Shown in pieces: positions 9,313-18,832 of a DNA stretch of 64,000 bases. Every line of letters starts with the position of its first letter. Positions within the stretch are counted from its first letter, which is position 1. This DNA is from Phyllobacteriaceae bacterium (GTDB taxonomy: Bacteria; Pseudomonadota; Alphaproteobacteria; Rhizobiales; Rhizobiaceae), in the NCBI GenBank assembly GCA_024742765.1, contig JANSXT010000001.1, forward strand, positions 277,156 to 341,155, given 5' to 3'. The position numbers and the translations under genes were made by a program. The notes beneath the pieces were generated by a model, which was not told the origin of the DNA, made no database searches, and was given only the letters and a program-made list of their open reading frames with translations.

Positions 9313-9747
9313 TCAGCGCAGGACGCGGCAGGCCGAATTGTAGACGTTCCACCGGTCAAAGCCCGACACGCAGAATTCGACATTCGAGCCGATCGAGGCA
9401 AAGCCCGCGCCGCCCTCGATCAGATACCAGATCTTGCGCTCGCGCCCGTCCGACAGGTGCGCGGTCGCATGGCAGTAGCGCCGGGGGATCGGCCGCGCAT
9501 CGTGCACGTCCTGCGGCAGATAGCGGTGCTGGTGGATGCCGGTGATGTCGGCGATCGCCAGATCGTCGCGATGGTGCACATGCCGCGCCTGATGGGCAAA
9601 GCGCACCTTGATTTTCTTGATCATGCCCGGATCGGCGCATTCGGCGCTCTCGCGCAGCGGATAATAGGGCTCATGCGCCGATGCCTGCGGCATGGCCGTC
9701 ATCAGCGCGCCGAGAACTGCCGCGCATGTCAGTGAGAGTTTGATCAT
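9313..9747 (-). CDS. Secreted hypothetical protein with four cysteines
   Basis: 144 residues with a signal peptide (MIKLSLTCAAVLGALMTAMPQASA). The mature part has four Cys (AECAD, RYCHA, EFCVS, SACRV), probably two disulfides, and a His-rich patch (HQARHVHHRDD, GIHQHRY). I do not recognise a family. Its tight placement six bases before RNase T2 suggests a periplasmic partner, but this is only context. An ATG at 9759 (MDRPMIKL) is an equally possible start. Confidence 0.75.
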   Translation of the reverse strand: MIKLSLTCAAVLGALMTAMPQASAHEPYYPLRESAECADPGMIKKIKVRFAHQARHVHHRDDLAIADITGIHQHRYLPQDVHDARPIPRRYCHATAHLSDGRERKIWYLIEGGAGFASIGSNVEFCVSGFDRWNVYNSACRVLR

Positions 9748-9845
9748 TGGCCTGTCCATGCCTTGCCTCGGGGATGCATAGCAAGCGCGCCCGCCAAGGC
9801 CAAGCGCGGCGATGGGCCGGTGGACGATTTGTGGCCGCTCTTGCC

Positions 9846-10691
9846 TCAACGCAACGCTTCGATCCGGCATGCGCCCGCGCCCGGTGTACGCTCAAGCCGC
9901 TCGATCAGCCAGGGCAGCAGCGTGTCGAGTTCCGATGCCAGTGTGTAGGGCGGGTTGATGATCGCCATGCCCGAGCCGTGAAACGCGGCATCCGCCGGCG
10001 CTGCGACCGTGGTTTCGACGAGAAGCGCATCCTTGAAGCGCTGGCCGACGCCCGTCCGGAAAGCGGCGACCGCTGTTTCATGCTTGATCGGATACCAGGC
10101 CAGATATGTGCCCGTCGCGAAACGGCGTGCGGCCGCCTCGAGCCCATCGAGCATGACATCGAATTCGTTGCGCGCTTCGAATGGCGGGTCGAGGATGACA
10201 AGCCCGCGCCGTTCAGGCGGCGGCAGCAGGGTCTTGAGCGCCTGCCATCCATCCACGTTTTCGACACGAATGCGCTTCCGGCGGGCGAACCGCGCGGCGA
10301 GCACGTTATGATCCTCCGCATGCAGCTCGCAGAACACCGCCCGGTCCTGCGGGCGCATCAGATGGGCGATCAGCGCCGGTGAACCGGGGTAGAAGCGTGG
10401 TTCACCGGTCGGGTTGAGCGATCGGACCGCATCGGCGAACGGGGCCAGCAGTGCGGCCACCGCGTCCGGCGCGCCGTCCAGATGCGGCCAGAGCCGGCCG
10501 ATGCCGTCATCGGCCTCCGCGGTCTTGCGTGCCGATTCGCTTTCAAGATCGTAGGACCCGAGCCCGGCATGGGTGTCGAGCACGAAGACCGGCTTGTCCT
10601 TGCGCTGCAGATAGGTCAGCGCGCGTGTCAGGATCACATGCTTGACGATGTCGGCGAAGTTGCCGGCGTGGAAGGCGTGCCGGTAGTTCAT
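9846..10691 (-). CDS. rlmJ: 23S rRNA (adenine-N6)-methyltransferase RlmJ
   Basis: 281 residues, the family length. It begins [18 protein letters not shown], the characteristic RlmJ start, and has the N6-adenine methyltransferase motif as DPPFE (LVILDPPFEARNEF). In E. coli the enzyme modifies A2030 of 23S rRNA. The ATG overlaps the purN stop as ATGA, so translation is probably coupled. Its co-location with purine genes has no obvious functional reason. Confidence 0.93.
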   Translation of the reverse strand: MNYRHAFHAGNFADIVKHVILTRALTYLQRKDKPVFVLDTHAGLGSYDLESESARKTAEADDGIGRLWPHLDGAPDAVAALLAPFADAVRSLNPTGEPRFYPGSPALIAHLMRPQDRAVFCELHAEDHNVLAARFARRKRIRVENVDGWQALKTLLPPPERRGLVILDPPFEARNEFDVMLDGLEAAARRFATGTYLAWYPIKHETAVAAFRTGVGQRFKDALLVETTVAAPADAAFHGSGMAIINPPYTLASELDTLLPWLIERLERTPGAGACRIEALR

Positions 10692-11278
10692 CGCGCGCTT
10701 TGCCCGATCAGCATTTTCAGCGCTGCGGGATAGAGTTTGTGTTCCTCGGCCAGAACCCGCGCGGCAAGTGTCTCCGGCGTATCGCCGGCAAGGACCGGCA
10801 CCCGCGCCTGGGCGATCACCGGGCCTTCATCCATGCCGGCGGTGACATGGTGCACCGAACAGCCATGCACGGCATCGCCCGCCGCCAGCGCGCGGGCATG
10901 GGTGTCGAGCCCCTTGTGGCGCGGCAGCAGCGAGGGGTGGATGTTGATGATCCGGCCCTGCCATGGCGCCAGGAATTCGGCGCTCAGAAGCCGCATGAAG
11001 CCGGCAAGGCACACGAACTCGGCGTCCCAGGCGTGCAACTGGTCATCGATGGCCGCCTCATGGGCGGCCTTGTCGGCAAAATCGGCGCGGGGCAGGGCAG
11101 CGGTCGCAATGCCGCGCCGCGCGGCGGTCGCCAACCCGCCGGCGTCCACGCGATCCGAAAGCACGCCGGCGATCATGGCGGGATAGTTGTCGGCGGCGCA
11201 GGCGTCGGCCAGTGCTTCCATGTTCGACCCGCGTCCGGAAATCAGCACCGCGACACGACGTTTGGCGTCGCTGGTCAC
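10688..11278 (-). CDS. purN: Phosphoribosylglycinamide formyltransferase
   Basis: 196 residues. It transfers the formyl group from 10-formyl-THF to GAR in purine synthesis. Seen are the N-terminal [16 protein letters not shown] phosphate-binding loop, [16 protein letters not shown] with the catalytic Asn and His, and the Asp in [13 protein letters not shown]. The start overlaps the purM stop by four bases and its stop overlaps rlmJ by four, so purM-purN-rlmJ form a tightly coupled set. Confidence 0.96.
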   Translation of the reverse strand: MTSDAKRRVAVLISGRGSNMEALADACAADNYPAMIAGVLSDRVDAGGLATAARRGIATAALPRADFADKAAHEAAIDDQLHAWDAEFVCLAGFMRLLSAEFLAPWQGRIINIHPSLLPRHKGLDTHARALAAGDAVHGCSVHHVTAGMDEGPVIAQARVPVLAGDTPETLAARVLAEEHKLYPAALKMLIGQSAR

Positions 11279-12357
11279 AGCGCCAGCGCCCCGCGATACC
11301 GGACGGCGGATGCGTCACCGCGCGGCACGAGCCGGCCGATCTCAGTGACCGTTTCGCCCGCATCGGCAAGCGCCGCTGCGACCGCCGGCGCCTTGTCCGC
11401 ATCGGCGACGGCCACCATGCCGATGCCGCAATTGAAGGTGCGCAGCATCTCCTCGGCCCGCACGCCGCCCGTGCCGGCAAGCCAGGAGAACACCGGCGGG
11501 ACGGCGATGGCGCCGAGATCGATCTCGGCCGACAGCGCCGCGGGCAGCACGCGCGGCAGGTTTTCGGTCAGCCCGCCGCCGGTGATATGCGCCAGGGCGG
11601 CAATCGCGCCGGTCTTGCGGATCGCCGCCAGCAGCGGTTTGACATAGATGCGCGTCGGCTCGAGCAGGGCCGCGCCCAGCGTCCGGTCCGGATCGAACGG
11701 GGCAGCATCGTCCAACCCGATGCCGGACATGTCGACAATCCTGCGGACCAGCGAGAAGCCGTTGGAGTGAACGCCGGCAGAGGCCAATCCGAGCAGGACA
11801 TCGCCGGGCTTCATGTCCTGCCTCGGCAAAAGCGTGCCGCGTTCCGCCGCGCCCACGGCAAAGCCCGCCAGATCGTAATCGCCGCCCGTATACATGCCCG
11901 GCATCTCGGCGGTTTCGCCGCCGATCAGCGCGCACCCGGCCCGTTTGCAGCCCTCGGCGATACCGCCGACGATCGCCGTGCCCCGCTCGACATCGAGCGC
12001 GCCGGTGGCGAGATAGTCGAGGAAGAACAAGGGCTCGGCGCCCTGAACCACCAGATCGTTGACGCACATGGCGACCAGATCGATGCCGACCGTGTCATGA
12101 ATGCCGGTTTCGATGGCCAGTTTGAGCTTGGTGCCGACCCCGTCATTGGCCGCAACCAGAACCGGATCGGCAAACCCGGCCGCTTTCAGGTCGAACAGGC
12201 CGCCAAAGCCGCCGATCGCCCCGTCCGCGCCCGGCCGTGCGGTCGACTTGACCAGCGGCTTGATCGCATCGACCAGCGCATTGCCGGCATCGATGTCGAC
12301 GCCCGCATCGGCATAGGTCAGCCCGTTGGGCGCATCGGCCTTGTCGCTGTCATTCAT
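11275..12357 (-). CDS. purM: Phosphoribosylformylglycinamidine cyclo-ligase
   Basis: 360 residues, full length. It closes the imidazole ring to form AIR, the step after FGAM synthase. The N-terminal [20 protein letters not shown] and the GVGTKLKLA and [14 protein letters not shown] motifs are diagnostic of the PurM/ATP-binding fold. It is the first gene of the minus-strand run and is divergent from the phosphatidyltransferase at 12.5 kb, with about 165 bases between them in which I see no riboswitch or clear operator. Confidence 0.97.
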   Translation of the reverse strand: MNDSDKADAPNGLTYADAGVDIDAGNALVDAIKPLVKSTARPGADGAIGGFGGLFDLKAAGFADPVLVAANDGVGTKLKLAIETGIHDTVGIDLVAMCVNDLVVQGAEPLFFLDYLATGALDVERGTAIVGGIAEGCKRAGCALIGGETAEMPGMYTGGDYDLAGFAVGAAERGTLLPRQDMKPGDVLLGLASAGVHSNGFSLVRRIVDMSGIGLDDAAPFDPDRTLGAALLEPTRIYVKPLLAAIRKTGAIAALAHITGGGLTENLPRVLPAALSAEIDLGAIAVPPVFSWLAGTGGVRAEEMLRTFNCGIGMVAVADADKAPAVAAALADAGETVTEIGRLVPRGDASAVRYRGALAL

Positions 12358-12523
12358 CGGGTGCTTGTCTCATCCGCCGTTCAACTGACCGCGCTCATAT
12401 GGCATCGGCCCGCGCGATGCCACGCCCGATCCGCCACGGCCACAGAAAATCGGGTCCCGACGCTACTTGAATTCAAGCGCCTACCGTCTTGGAACGGCTG
12501 CGAGGCTCGGCCATATGTAGGTC

Positions 12524-13102
12524 ATGGCGCACCATGACCCGACAGCACCGGTCCTGATGACGGTTCCCAACGCGATCACGCTGGCGCGGATTGCTGCGGT
12601 GCCGCTGCTCGGCTGGCTGATGGTGTCCGGGCAGTGGACGCCCGCTTTCTGGCTGTTTGTCTTCGCCGGCCTGTCCGATGCGATCGATGGCATCATCGCC
12701 CGCTGGTTCAATCAGGGCTCGGTCCTCGGCGCCTGGCTCGATCCGGTGGCCGACAAGGCGCTGCTGGTCACCGCCTTCGTGCTTCTCGCGGCCAGCGGGC
12801 TGGTGCCGTTCTGGCTCGTCGCGCTCGCCGTTTTGCGCGATGTCCTCATCCTTGCCGGTGTCGGGATCGCGCAATGGCGCGGCAAGCCGCTGACCATCCG
12901 CCCGATGATGGTCTCCAAGGCGACCACGGCGGCACAGATCGCTTTGATTGCGCTCGTGCTGGGCGCCAATGCCTTTTCCATTGCGGCGAGCCCGGCCATC
13001 GCGGCGCTCGTCTGGGCCACCGCCGCCTTGACCTTGGCCTCCTTTGCCACCTATGGCGTGGTGTTCGTGCGGCACATGGGGCGAGGCGGATACACCAGAT
13101 GA
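12524..13102 (+). CDS. CDP-alcohol phosphatidyltransferase family protein
   Basis: 192 residues with about five membrane helices and the full signature DAIDGIIAR followed by G, D and D (VLGAWLDPVADK). It transfers a phosphatidyl group from CDP-diacylglycerol to an alcohol; the acceptor is not evident. It is a paralogue of pgsA at 2.5 kb, and this gene order ahead of an AI-2E permease and hdaA is common in Rhizobiales. The true start could be the ATG at 12557 (MTVPNAITLARI), which matches where family members usually begin. It overlaps the next gene by four bases. Confidence 0.86.
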   Translation: MAHHDPTAPVLMTVPNAITLARIAAVPLLGWLMVSGQWTPAFWLFVFAGLSDAIDGIIARWFNQGSVLGAWLDPVADKALLVTAFVLLAASGLVPFWLVALAVLRDVLILAGVGIAQWRGKPLTIRPMMVSKATTAAQIALIALVLGANAFSIAASPAIAALVWATAALTLASFATYGVVFVRHMGRGGYTR

Positions 13103-14202
13103 CCGAGCACATCTCAACGCGCACACTGCGTCGCCAGGCCTTTTTCTGGCTCGGCGCGCTGGCAGTCATGATCGCGTTCCTCTATGTCTTCCGGTCGATC
13201 CTGCTGCCGTTCCTGGCCGGGTTGGTCCTCGCCTATTTCCTCGATCCGGTGGCCGATTTCTTCGAACGCCGCGGCCTGTCGCGGCTCGCCGCGACATCGC
13301 TCATCCTTGCGCTGTTCGTGCTGGTGTTCGCGCTGGCGCTGCTTGTCATCGTGCCGGTGCTGGCCACCCAGCTTGTCGAATTCATCGATCGTCTTCCGGC
13401 CTATCTCGCTCGCATCCGCGAGCTCGCCGCCGCCCTGCCGTTCGATGCGAGTTGGCTCAACGGCTTTCTCGATCTGGAATCGGGCCAGTTGCCCGCCGGC
13501 ATCGACCAGCTTCTGGCGCAGAGCGCCAGTTTCCTGACCGGCATTGCGCAGGGCATCTGGTCGTCCGGCATGGCGCTTTTGAACATTGTCGGCCTGTTCG
13601 TGGTGACCCCTGTGGTCGCCTTTTACATGCTGCTCGACTGGGACCGGATGATCGCACGCATCGACGCCTGCATCCCGCGCGACCATGTGGAAACGGTACG
13701 CGAGATCAGCCGCGACGTGGATGCGGCCATTGCCGGCTTCATTCGCGGGCAGGGCACCGTGTGCCTGATCCTCGGCGTCTTCTATGCAATCGCACTGACC
13801 ATCGCCGGGCTCAATTTCGGCCTTCTGATCGGCCTGTTCGCCGGGCTGATCAGCTTCATTCCCTATGTCGGCTCGCTTGTCGGGCTGGTTCTTTCGATCG
13901 GCGTCGCGCTGGTGCAGTTCTGGCCCGACTGGATCATGATCGCGGTCATTGCGGCCATCTTCTTTGGCGGGCAGGCGGTTGAAGGCAACATCCTCCAGCC
14001 CAAGCTGGTCGGCGACAGTGTCGGCCTGCATCCGGTCTGGCTGATGTTTGCGCTTTTCGCCTTCGGCTCGCTTTTGGGCTTTACCGGCATGCTGATCGCC
14101 GTTCCGGCCGCCGCCGCTGTCGGCGTTCTGGTGCGCTTTGCCGTTGGCCGATATCTGGACTCCGACCTTTATGTGGGATCATCGGAAGATCAGGGCCAAT
14201 AG
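13099..14202 (+). CDS. AI-2E family transporter (PerM/YdgG-like permease)
   Basis: 367 residues. The topology is an N-terminal hairpin of two membrane helices, a helical extracytoplasmic or peripheral region, and five to six further helices. The family motifs FYMLLDWDRM, GFIRGQGTVCLILGVFYAI and LISFIPYVGSLVG are present, along with GNILQPKLVGDSVGLHP near the end. Members export varied small molecules or act in Na+/H+ exchange; no substrate can be named. Its ATG overlaps the upstream TGA as ATGA, so it is translationally coupled to the phosphatidyltransferase. Confidence 0.88.
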   Translation: MTEHISTRTLRRQAFFWLGALAVMIAFLYVFRSILLPFLAGLVLAYFLDPVADFFERRGLSRLAATSLILALFVLVFALALLVIVPVLATQLVEFIDRLPAYLARIRELAAALPFDASWLNGFLDLESGQLPAGIDQLLAQSASFLTGIAQGIWSSGMALLNIVGLFVVTPVVAFYMLLDWDRMIARIDACIPRDHVETVREISRDVDAAIAGFIRGQGTVCLILGVFYAIALTIAGLNFGLLIGLFAGLISFIPYVGSLVGLVLSIGVALVQFWPDWIMIAVIAAIFFGGQAVEGNILQPKLVGDSVGLHPVWLMFALFAFGSLLGFTGMLIAVPAAAAVGVLVRFAVGRYLDSDLYVGSSEDQGQ

Positions 14203-14226
14203 CCCCGACGCGATGATGGGACCGTC

Positions 14227-14925
14227 ATGGCCGACCGACAGATGCTGCTTGATCTGGGCCGCGCGCCATCGCTGACGCGCGAGGACCTGATTGTCACCGA
14301 TGCCAATCGCGACGCGGCTGCGCTGGTCGATCGTTGGCCCGGGTGGGCATCGCCCTTTGCGGTGATCGCAGGCGGCCCGGGCAGCGGCAAGACGCATCTG
14401 GCCTCGGTCTGGCAATCGGTGTCAGGCGCCCATGCGATGGTCGATCCACAACGCCCTTCGGCGGCTGACCTCGACGCCGCCCAGGCGGGCACGCCAATCC
14501 TGTGCGACGGCCTCACGCCCGAGGGCCTTGATGAGGCGGCCTTCTTTCACCTTCTGAACGCGGTGCGCGGCGCCGGCGGTTCGATCCTGATCACCGCCGA
14601 GACCGCCCCTTCGGGCTGGTCTCTTGCCACGCCGGACCTGATGTCGCGCTTCCGCGCGGCAACGGTCGCCAGCCTCGGCCTTCCCGACGATGATCTGCTG
14701 CGCGCGGTGGCGGTCAAGCTTTTTGCCGACCGGCAGGTTGCCGTCGATCCTTCCGTGGTCGCCTATCTGCTGCCGCGTCTCGAACGTTCGCTGTCGGCGC
14801 TCGCCGATATCGTCGTGCGGCTCGACGAGGTCGCATTGGCCCGCAAAATGTCGATCACGCGGCCGCTGGCCGCCGAAGTGCTGCGCGATCTGGGCGAGCC
14901 GGACCAGCCCGACTTGAGCCTTTAA
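14227..14925 (+). CDS. hdaA: DnaA-related replication regulator HdaA
   Basis: 232 residues resembling DnaA domain III without the DNA-binding domain. It has a Walker A-like GGPGSGKTHLA near residue 48 and the AAA+ sensor region with DLMSRFRAA. The N-terminal QMLLDLG resembles the beta-clamp-binding motif through which Hda/HdaA docks and stimulates DnaA-ATP hydrolysis. Position before ppk and after the AI-2E permease matches other alphaproteobacteria. A Walker B aspartate is present as ILCDGL. Confidence 0.85.
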   Translation: MADRQMLLDLGRAPSLTREDLIVTDANRDAAALVDRWPGWASPFAVIAGGPGSGKTHLASVWQSVSGAHAMVDPQRPSAADLDAAQAGTPILCDGLTPEGLDEAAFFHLLNAVRGAGGSILITAETAPSGWSLATPDLMSRFRAATVASLGLPDDDLLRAVAVKLFADRQVAVDPSVVAYLLPRLERSLSALADIVVRLDEVALARKMSITRPLAAEVLRDLGEPDQPDLSL

Positions 14926-15014
14926 GCATGATCGGGCGAAGCGCTCGCCCTGTCACCAAATCGTGGTAATTGTGGATTAGGGCGAAGCGCAAACACGCAC
15001 CGACGGGAACGGCC

Positions 15015-17237
15015 ATGGACAAGACGGACCTTCAGGAGGTCGCCGCCAACTTTGAAAACGAGGGCGAGGTGCACGGCGCACCGACATCGCCCGTGGCGAT
15101 GATCGCAAACGACGACCCGTCGCGTTTCATCAACCGCGAATTCTCCTGGCTGCAGTTCAACTGGCGCGTTCTGGACGAGGCGCGCAACGAGCATCAGCCG
15201 CTTCTGGAACGCCTGCGCTTCCTGTCGATTTCGGCGGCCAATCTGGACGAGTTCTTCATGGTCCGCGTCGCCGGTCTTGCCGGCCAGGTGCGCGAAGGCG
15301 TTTCCGAACGCTCTGTCGACGGCCGGACGCCCGAAGACCAGCTCGACATGGTGCTTGAGGAAATCGCCCGCCTTCAGACCGAGCAGCAGGTCGTCCTGTC
15401 CGAACTGCGCGAGGAAATGGCAAAGGCGGGCATTGAGATCGTCCGGGCCGAGAGCCTGACCGATGATGATCGGGACTGGCTGGAAGACGAATTCCTGCAG
15501 ACGATCTTCCCGGTCCTGACGCCGCTCTCCATCGATCCGGCGCATCCGTTTCCGTTCATTCCGAATCTGGGCTTTTCGATTGCGCTGCAACTGGTCAACC
15601 GCACGACCAAGAAGGTCATGAACGCGCTTTTGCGCCTGCCCACAGCGCTCAAGCGCTTCGTCGCGCTGCCCACCGAGGCGCCCAATGCGCGATTCATCTC
15701 GCTTGAGGACATTGTCGGCCTCTATATCGCCCAGCTCTATCCGGGCTATGAGATTCGCGGGCAGGGCACGTTCCGCATCATCCGCGACAGCGACCTGGAA
15801 GTGGAGGAAGAGGCAGAAGACCTGGTGCGCTTCTTCGAGAGCGCGCTCAAGCGCCGCCGCCGCGGCCAGGTCATCCGCATCGAGTTCGACCACGAAATGC
15901 CGCGCACGCTGCGCGAGTTCGTCGCCCACGAACTGGGCGTGCCCGAAGCGCGGATTTCGGTCCAGCCCGGCATTCTGGCGCTCAACACCGTCTCCGAGAT
16001 CGTCAAGGTGCCGCGCGACGACCTGCTCTACGCGCCCTACACCGCGCGCTTTCCCGAGCGCATCCGCGAGCACAATGGCGATTGCCTCGCCGCCATCGGC
16101 CAGAAGGACATTCTGGTCCACCACCCCTATGAGAGCTTCGATGTGGTGGTCCAGTTCCTGCGGCAGGCGGCGGCGGACCCGGATGTGATCGCCATCAAGC
16201 AGACGCTCTACCGCACCTCGAACGACAGCCCGATCGTGCGCGCCCTGATGGATGCCGCCGAGATGGGCAAGTCGGTCACCGCGCTGATCGAACTGAAGGC
16301 CCGTTTCGACGAGGAAGCCAACATCCGCTGGGCGCGCGATCTTGAGCGTGCCGGCGTGCAGGTCGTGTTCGGCTTCGTCGAACTGAAGACCCATGCGAAA
16401 ATGTCGCTCGTGGTGCGGCGCGAGGAGAACGGGTTACGGTCCTATGTGCATCTGGGCACCGGCAACTACCACCCGATCACCGCCAAGATTTACACCGACC
16501 TGTCCTACTTCACCTGCGATCCAGTGCTCGCCCACGATGTGGCGCAGGTCTTCAACTTCATCACCTCCTATGCCGATCCGCCCGACGACATGCGTCTGGC
16601 CGTCTCGCCGATGCATATGCGCGACCGCCTTGTCGGCCTGATCGAGGCGGAAACGGCGCATGCACTTGCGGGCCGGCCGGCCGGTATCTGGATGAAGATG
16701 AACTCGCTGGTCGACGGCCATCTGATCGACGCGCTCTATGAGGCCAGTGCCGCGGGCGTCGAGATCGATCTTGTCGTACGCGGCATCTGCTGCCTGCGCC
16801 CGCAGGTGGCGGGCCTTTCGGAAAACATCCGCGTCAAGTCGATCGTCGGCCGGTTCCTCGAACACAGCCGCATCTATTGCTTCGGCAACGGCAACGCGCT
16901 GCCGTCCGAGGACGCGATCATTTATATGGGGTCTGCCGATTTGATGCCGCGCAATCTCGACCGCCGCGTGGAAACGCTGGTGCCGCTGGAAAACGAGACC
17001 GTGCACGAGCAGGTGCTCAGCCAGATCATGCTGGCCAACATGCTCGACAACCAGCAGAGCTATGAGGTGCTGGAAAACGGCCGGTCCCGCCGGATCGAAC
17101 CGGGCCCCGACGAGGAAGAATTTGACGCGCAGACCTATTTCATGACCAATCCGAGCCTGTCGGGTCGCGGAAAGTCGTTGAAATCTTCCGCGCCGCAATT
17201 GATCGCGCACCGCAAACGGGTCCAAACCAAGGTCTGA
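15015..17237 (+). CDS. ppk: Polyphosphate kinase 1
   Basis: 740 residues from the ATG at 15015. It reversibly polymerises ATP gamma-phosphate into polyphosphate. The N domain starts [16 protein letters not shown]. The catalytic core holds the phospho-accepting His about residue 460 (ELKTHAKMS) and the second conserved His about residue 478 (YVHLGTGNY), plus [16 protein letters not shown] near the end. An in-frame ATG at 14970 falls in a repeat-bearing spacer and gives a basic extension without family support. It forms a synthesis/degradation pair with ppx, 20 bases downstream. Confidence 0.96.
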   Translation: MDKTDLQEVAANFENEGEVHGAPTSPVAMIANDDPSRFINREFSWLQFNWRVLDEARNEHQPLLERLRFLSISAANLDEFFMVRVAGLAGQVREGVSERSVDGRTPEDQLDMVLEEIARLQTEQQVVLSELREEMAKAGIEIVRAESLTDDDRDWLEDEFLQTIFPVLTPLSIDPAHPFPFIPNLGFSIALQLVNRTTKKVMNALLRLPTALKRFVALPTEAPNARFISLEDIVGLYIAQLYPGYEIRGQGTFRIIRDSDLEVEEEAEDLVRFFESALKRRRRGQVIRIEFDHEMPRTLREFVAHELGVPEARISVQPGILALNTVSEIVKVPRDDLLYAPYTARFPERIREHNGDCLAAIGQKDILVHHPYESFDVVVQFLRQAAADPDVIAIKQTLYRTSNDSPIVRALMDAAEMGKSVTALIELKARFDEEANIRWARDLERAGVQVVFGFVELKTHAKMSLVVRREENGLRSYVHLGTGNYHPITAKIYTDLSYFTCDPVLAHDVAQVFNFITSYADPPDDMRLAVSPMHMRDRLVGLIEAETAHALAGRPAGIWMKMNSLVDGHLIDALYEASAAGVEIDLVVRGICCLRPQVAGLSENIRVKSIVGRFLEHSRIYCFGNGNALPSEDAIIYMGSADLMPRNLDRRVETLVPLENETVHEQVLSQIMLANMLDNQQSYEVLENGRSRRIEPGPDEEEFDAQTYFMTNPSLSGRGKSLKSSAPQLIAHRKRVQTKV

Positions 17238-17257
17238 CACGTTTTGGACCGGGCGGA

Positions 17258-18832
17258 ATGACAGGGCTTTGGTCAATGATTGAAACCGAAGACGCCCAGG
17301 GCCGGCTGAAGAATCGCGCGCCTGTCGGCGTGGTCGATATCGGCTCCAACTCGGTTCGCATCGTTATCTATGAGGGCATGGTCCGCGCGCCGGCGGTACT
17401 CTTCAATGAAAAGGTTTCTTGCGGGCTCGGGCGCGGCATCGCGCAGACCGGCCGCATGGATGAAGACGCCGTCGAGCGGGCGCTTGCGGCGCTGACGCGC
17501 TATCGCGCGCTTGCCGACCAGGCCGGCGTCGATACGCTTTATGTGCTGGCGACCGCCGCTGCGCGCGAAGCGGAAAACGGTCCTGACTTCATCGGCCGTG
17601 CGCAGGCGATCCTGCGTGCCGAGATCCGCATCCTGACCGGGGCCGAGGAAGCACGCTATTCCGCCTTCGGCGTTATCTCCGCCTTTCGTGCGCCCGATGG
17701 CGTTGCCGGCGATCTGGGCGGCGGCAGCGTGGAGATGGTCGATGTCCGCGATCAGCAGATCGGCGATGGCGTATCATTGCCGCTCGGCGGCATTCGTTTG
17801 CAGGACGCCTCGGGCGGCGACCTGCGCGAGGCCGAGAAGATCGCCCGCAAGCTGATCGCCGGCTCGAAGATGGCCGATGCCTGCAAGGGCCGTGTCTTCT
17901 ATGCGGTCGGCGGCACATGGCGCGCCATCGCCAAGCTGCACATGGAGGAGACGGGCTATCCGCTGCGTGTCACGCACGGCTATCAGATCACGCCCGAGCA
18001 GGCGCAGAAGTTCCTGAGAAAACTGGTCGATGCCGATCTCGACAAGCTCAAGGGCATTCACATCATCTCCTCGGCCCGCCGGGCATTGCTGCCCTTCGGC
18101 GCGATCGTCCTTCTGGAGATCATCCGCCGCATGAAGCCCTCGGCCATCGCCTTTTCGGCGCTTGGCGTCCGCGAGGGCTATCTGTTCGGCCAACTCGACA
18201 AGGACATGCGCCGGCGCGACGGGCTTCTGGAAGCGGCCGACGAACTGGCGGTCCTGCGCTCGCGCTCGCCGCGCCACGCCCGTGAACTGGCGCGCTGGAC
18301 GGCCGACAGTTTCGCCGCCTTCGGCATCGACGAGACGGTGGACGAGGCGCGCTATCGCGATGCCGCCTGCCGGCTGGCCGACATTGGCTGGCGCGCCCAT
18401 CCCGACTATCGCTCGGCCCAGTCGCTTGCGATCATCGCCTATTCGAGCTTCATCCAGGTCAGCCATGAGGGCAGGGCCTTCATCGCCCTTGCCAACTATT
18501 TCCGCTATGAGGGCCTGAAGAATGAGAGCCTCGCGCCCGAAATCCGAAAGCTGACATCGGACCGCATGTGGCACAGGGCCAAATGTCTGGCCGCATTCCT
18601 CCGCGTCGCCTACCTCTTCACCGCCGCCATGCCCGGCGTCATCGCCGATCTGCGCTGGCGCAAGGCCGACGATGGCACGATGGAGCTGGTCATTCCGGCC
18701 AACCGGGCGGCCCTGGCCGGTGAACGGCCCGAGGCGCGGCTTTCGCAGCTTGGCAAGGTGACCGGCGTCAATGTGGGCCTGGCGATTGCCGATCCGCCGT
18801 CAGATCGACGGTCGCTATCCGCCGGTCGCTGA
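17258..18832 (+). CDS. ppx: Exopolyphosphatase / GppA family phosphatase
   Basis: 524 residues. It removes terminal phosphate from polyphosphate, and some members hydrolyse pppGpp. The actin-like ATPase fold shows VGVVDIGSNSVRIVIYE near the N terminus, TAAAREAENG, TGAEEARYSAFG and GDLGGGSVEMVDV. A C-terminal HD-like helical domain of about 200 residues follows. It starts 20 bases after ppk. Its last 65 bases overlap the convergent rnd gene, so the two C termini are encoded on both strands of the same DNA. An alternative ATG lies at 17276. Confidence 0.93.
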   Translation: MTGLWSMIETEDAQGRLKNRAPVGVVDIGSNSVRIVIYEGMVRAPAVLFNEKVSCGLGRGIAQTGRMDEDAVERALAALTRYRALADQAGVDTLYVLATAAAREAENGPDFIGRAQAILRAEIRILTGAEEARYSAFGVISAFRAPDGVAGDLGGGSVEMVDVRDQQIGDGVSLPLGGIRLQDASGGDLREAEKIARKLIAGSKMADACKGRVFYAVGGTWRAIAKLHMEETGYPLRVTHGYQITPEQAQKFLRKLVDADLDKLKGIHIISSARRALLPFGAIVLLEIIRRMKPSAIAFSALGVREGYLFGQLDKDMRRRDGLLEAADELAVLRSRSPRHARELARWTADSFAAFGIDETVDEARYRDAACRLADIGWRAHPDYRSAQSLAIIAYSSFIQVSHEGRAFIALANYFRYEGLKNESLAPEIRKLTSDRMWHRAKCLAAFLRVAYLFTAAMPGVIADLRWRKADDGTMELVIPANRAALAGERPEARLSQLGKVTGVNVGLAIADPPSDRRSLSAGR

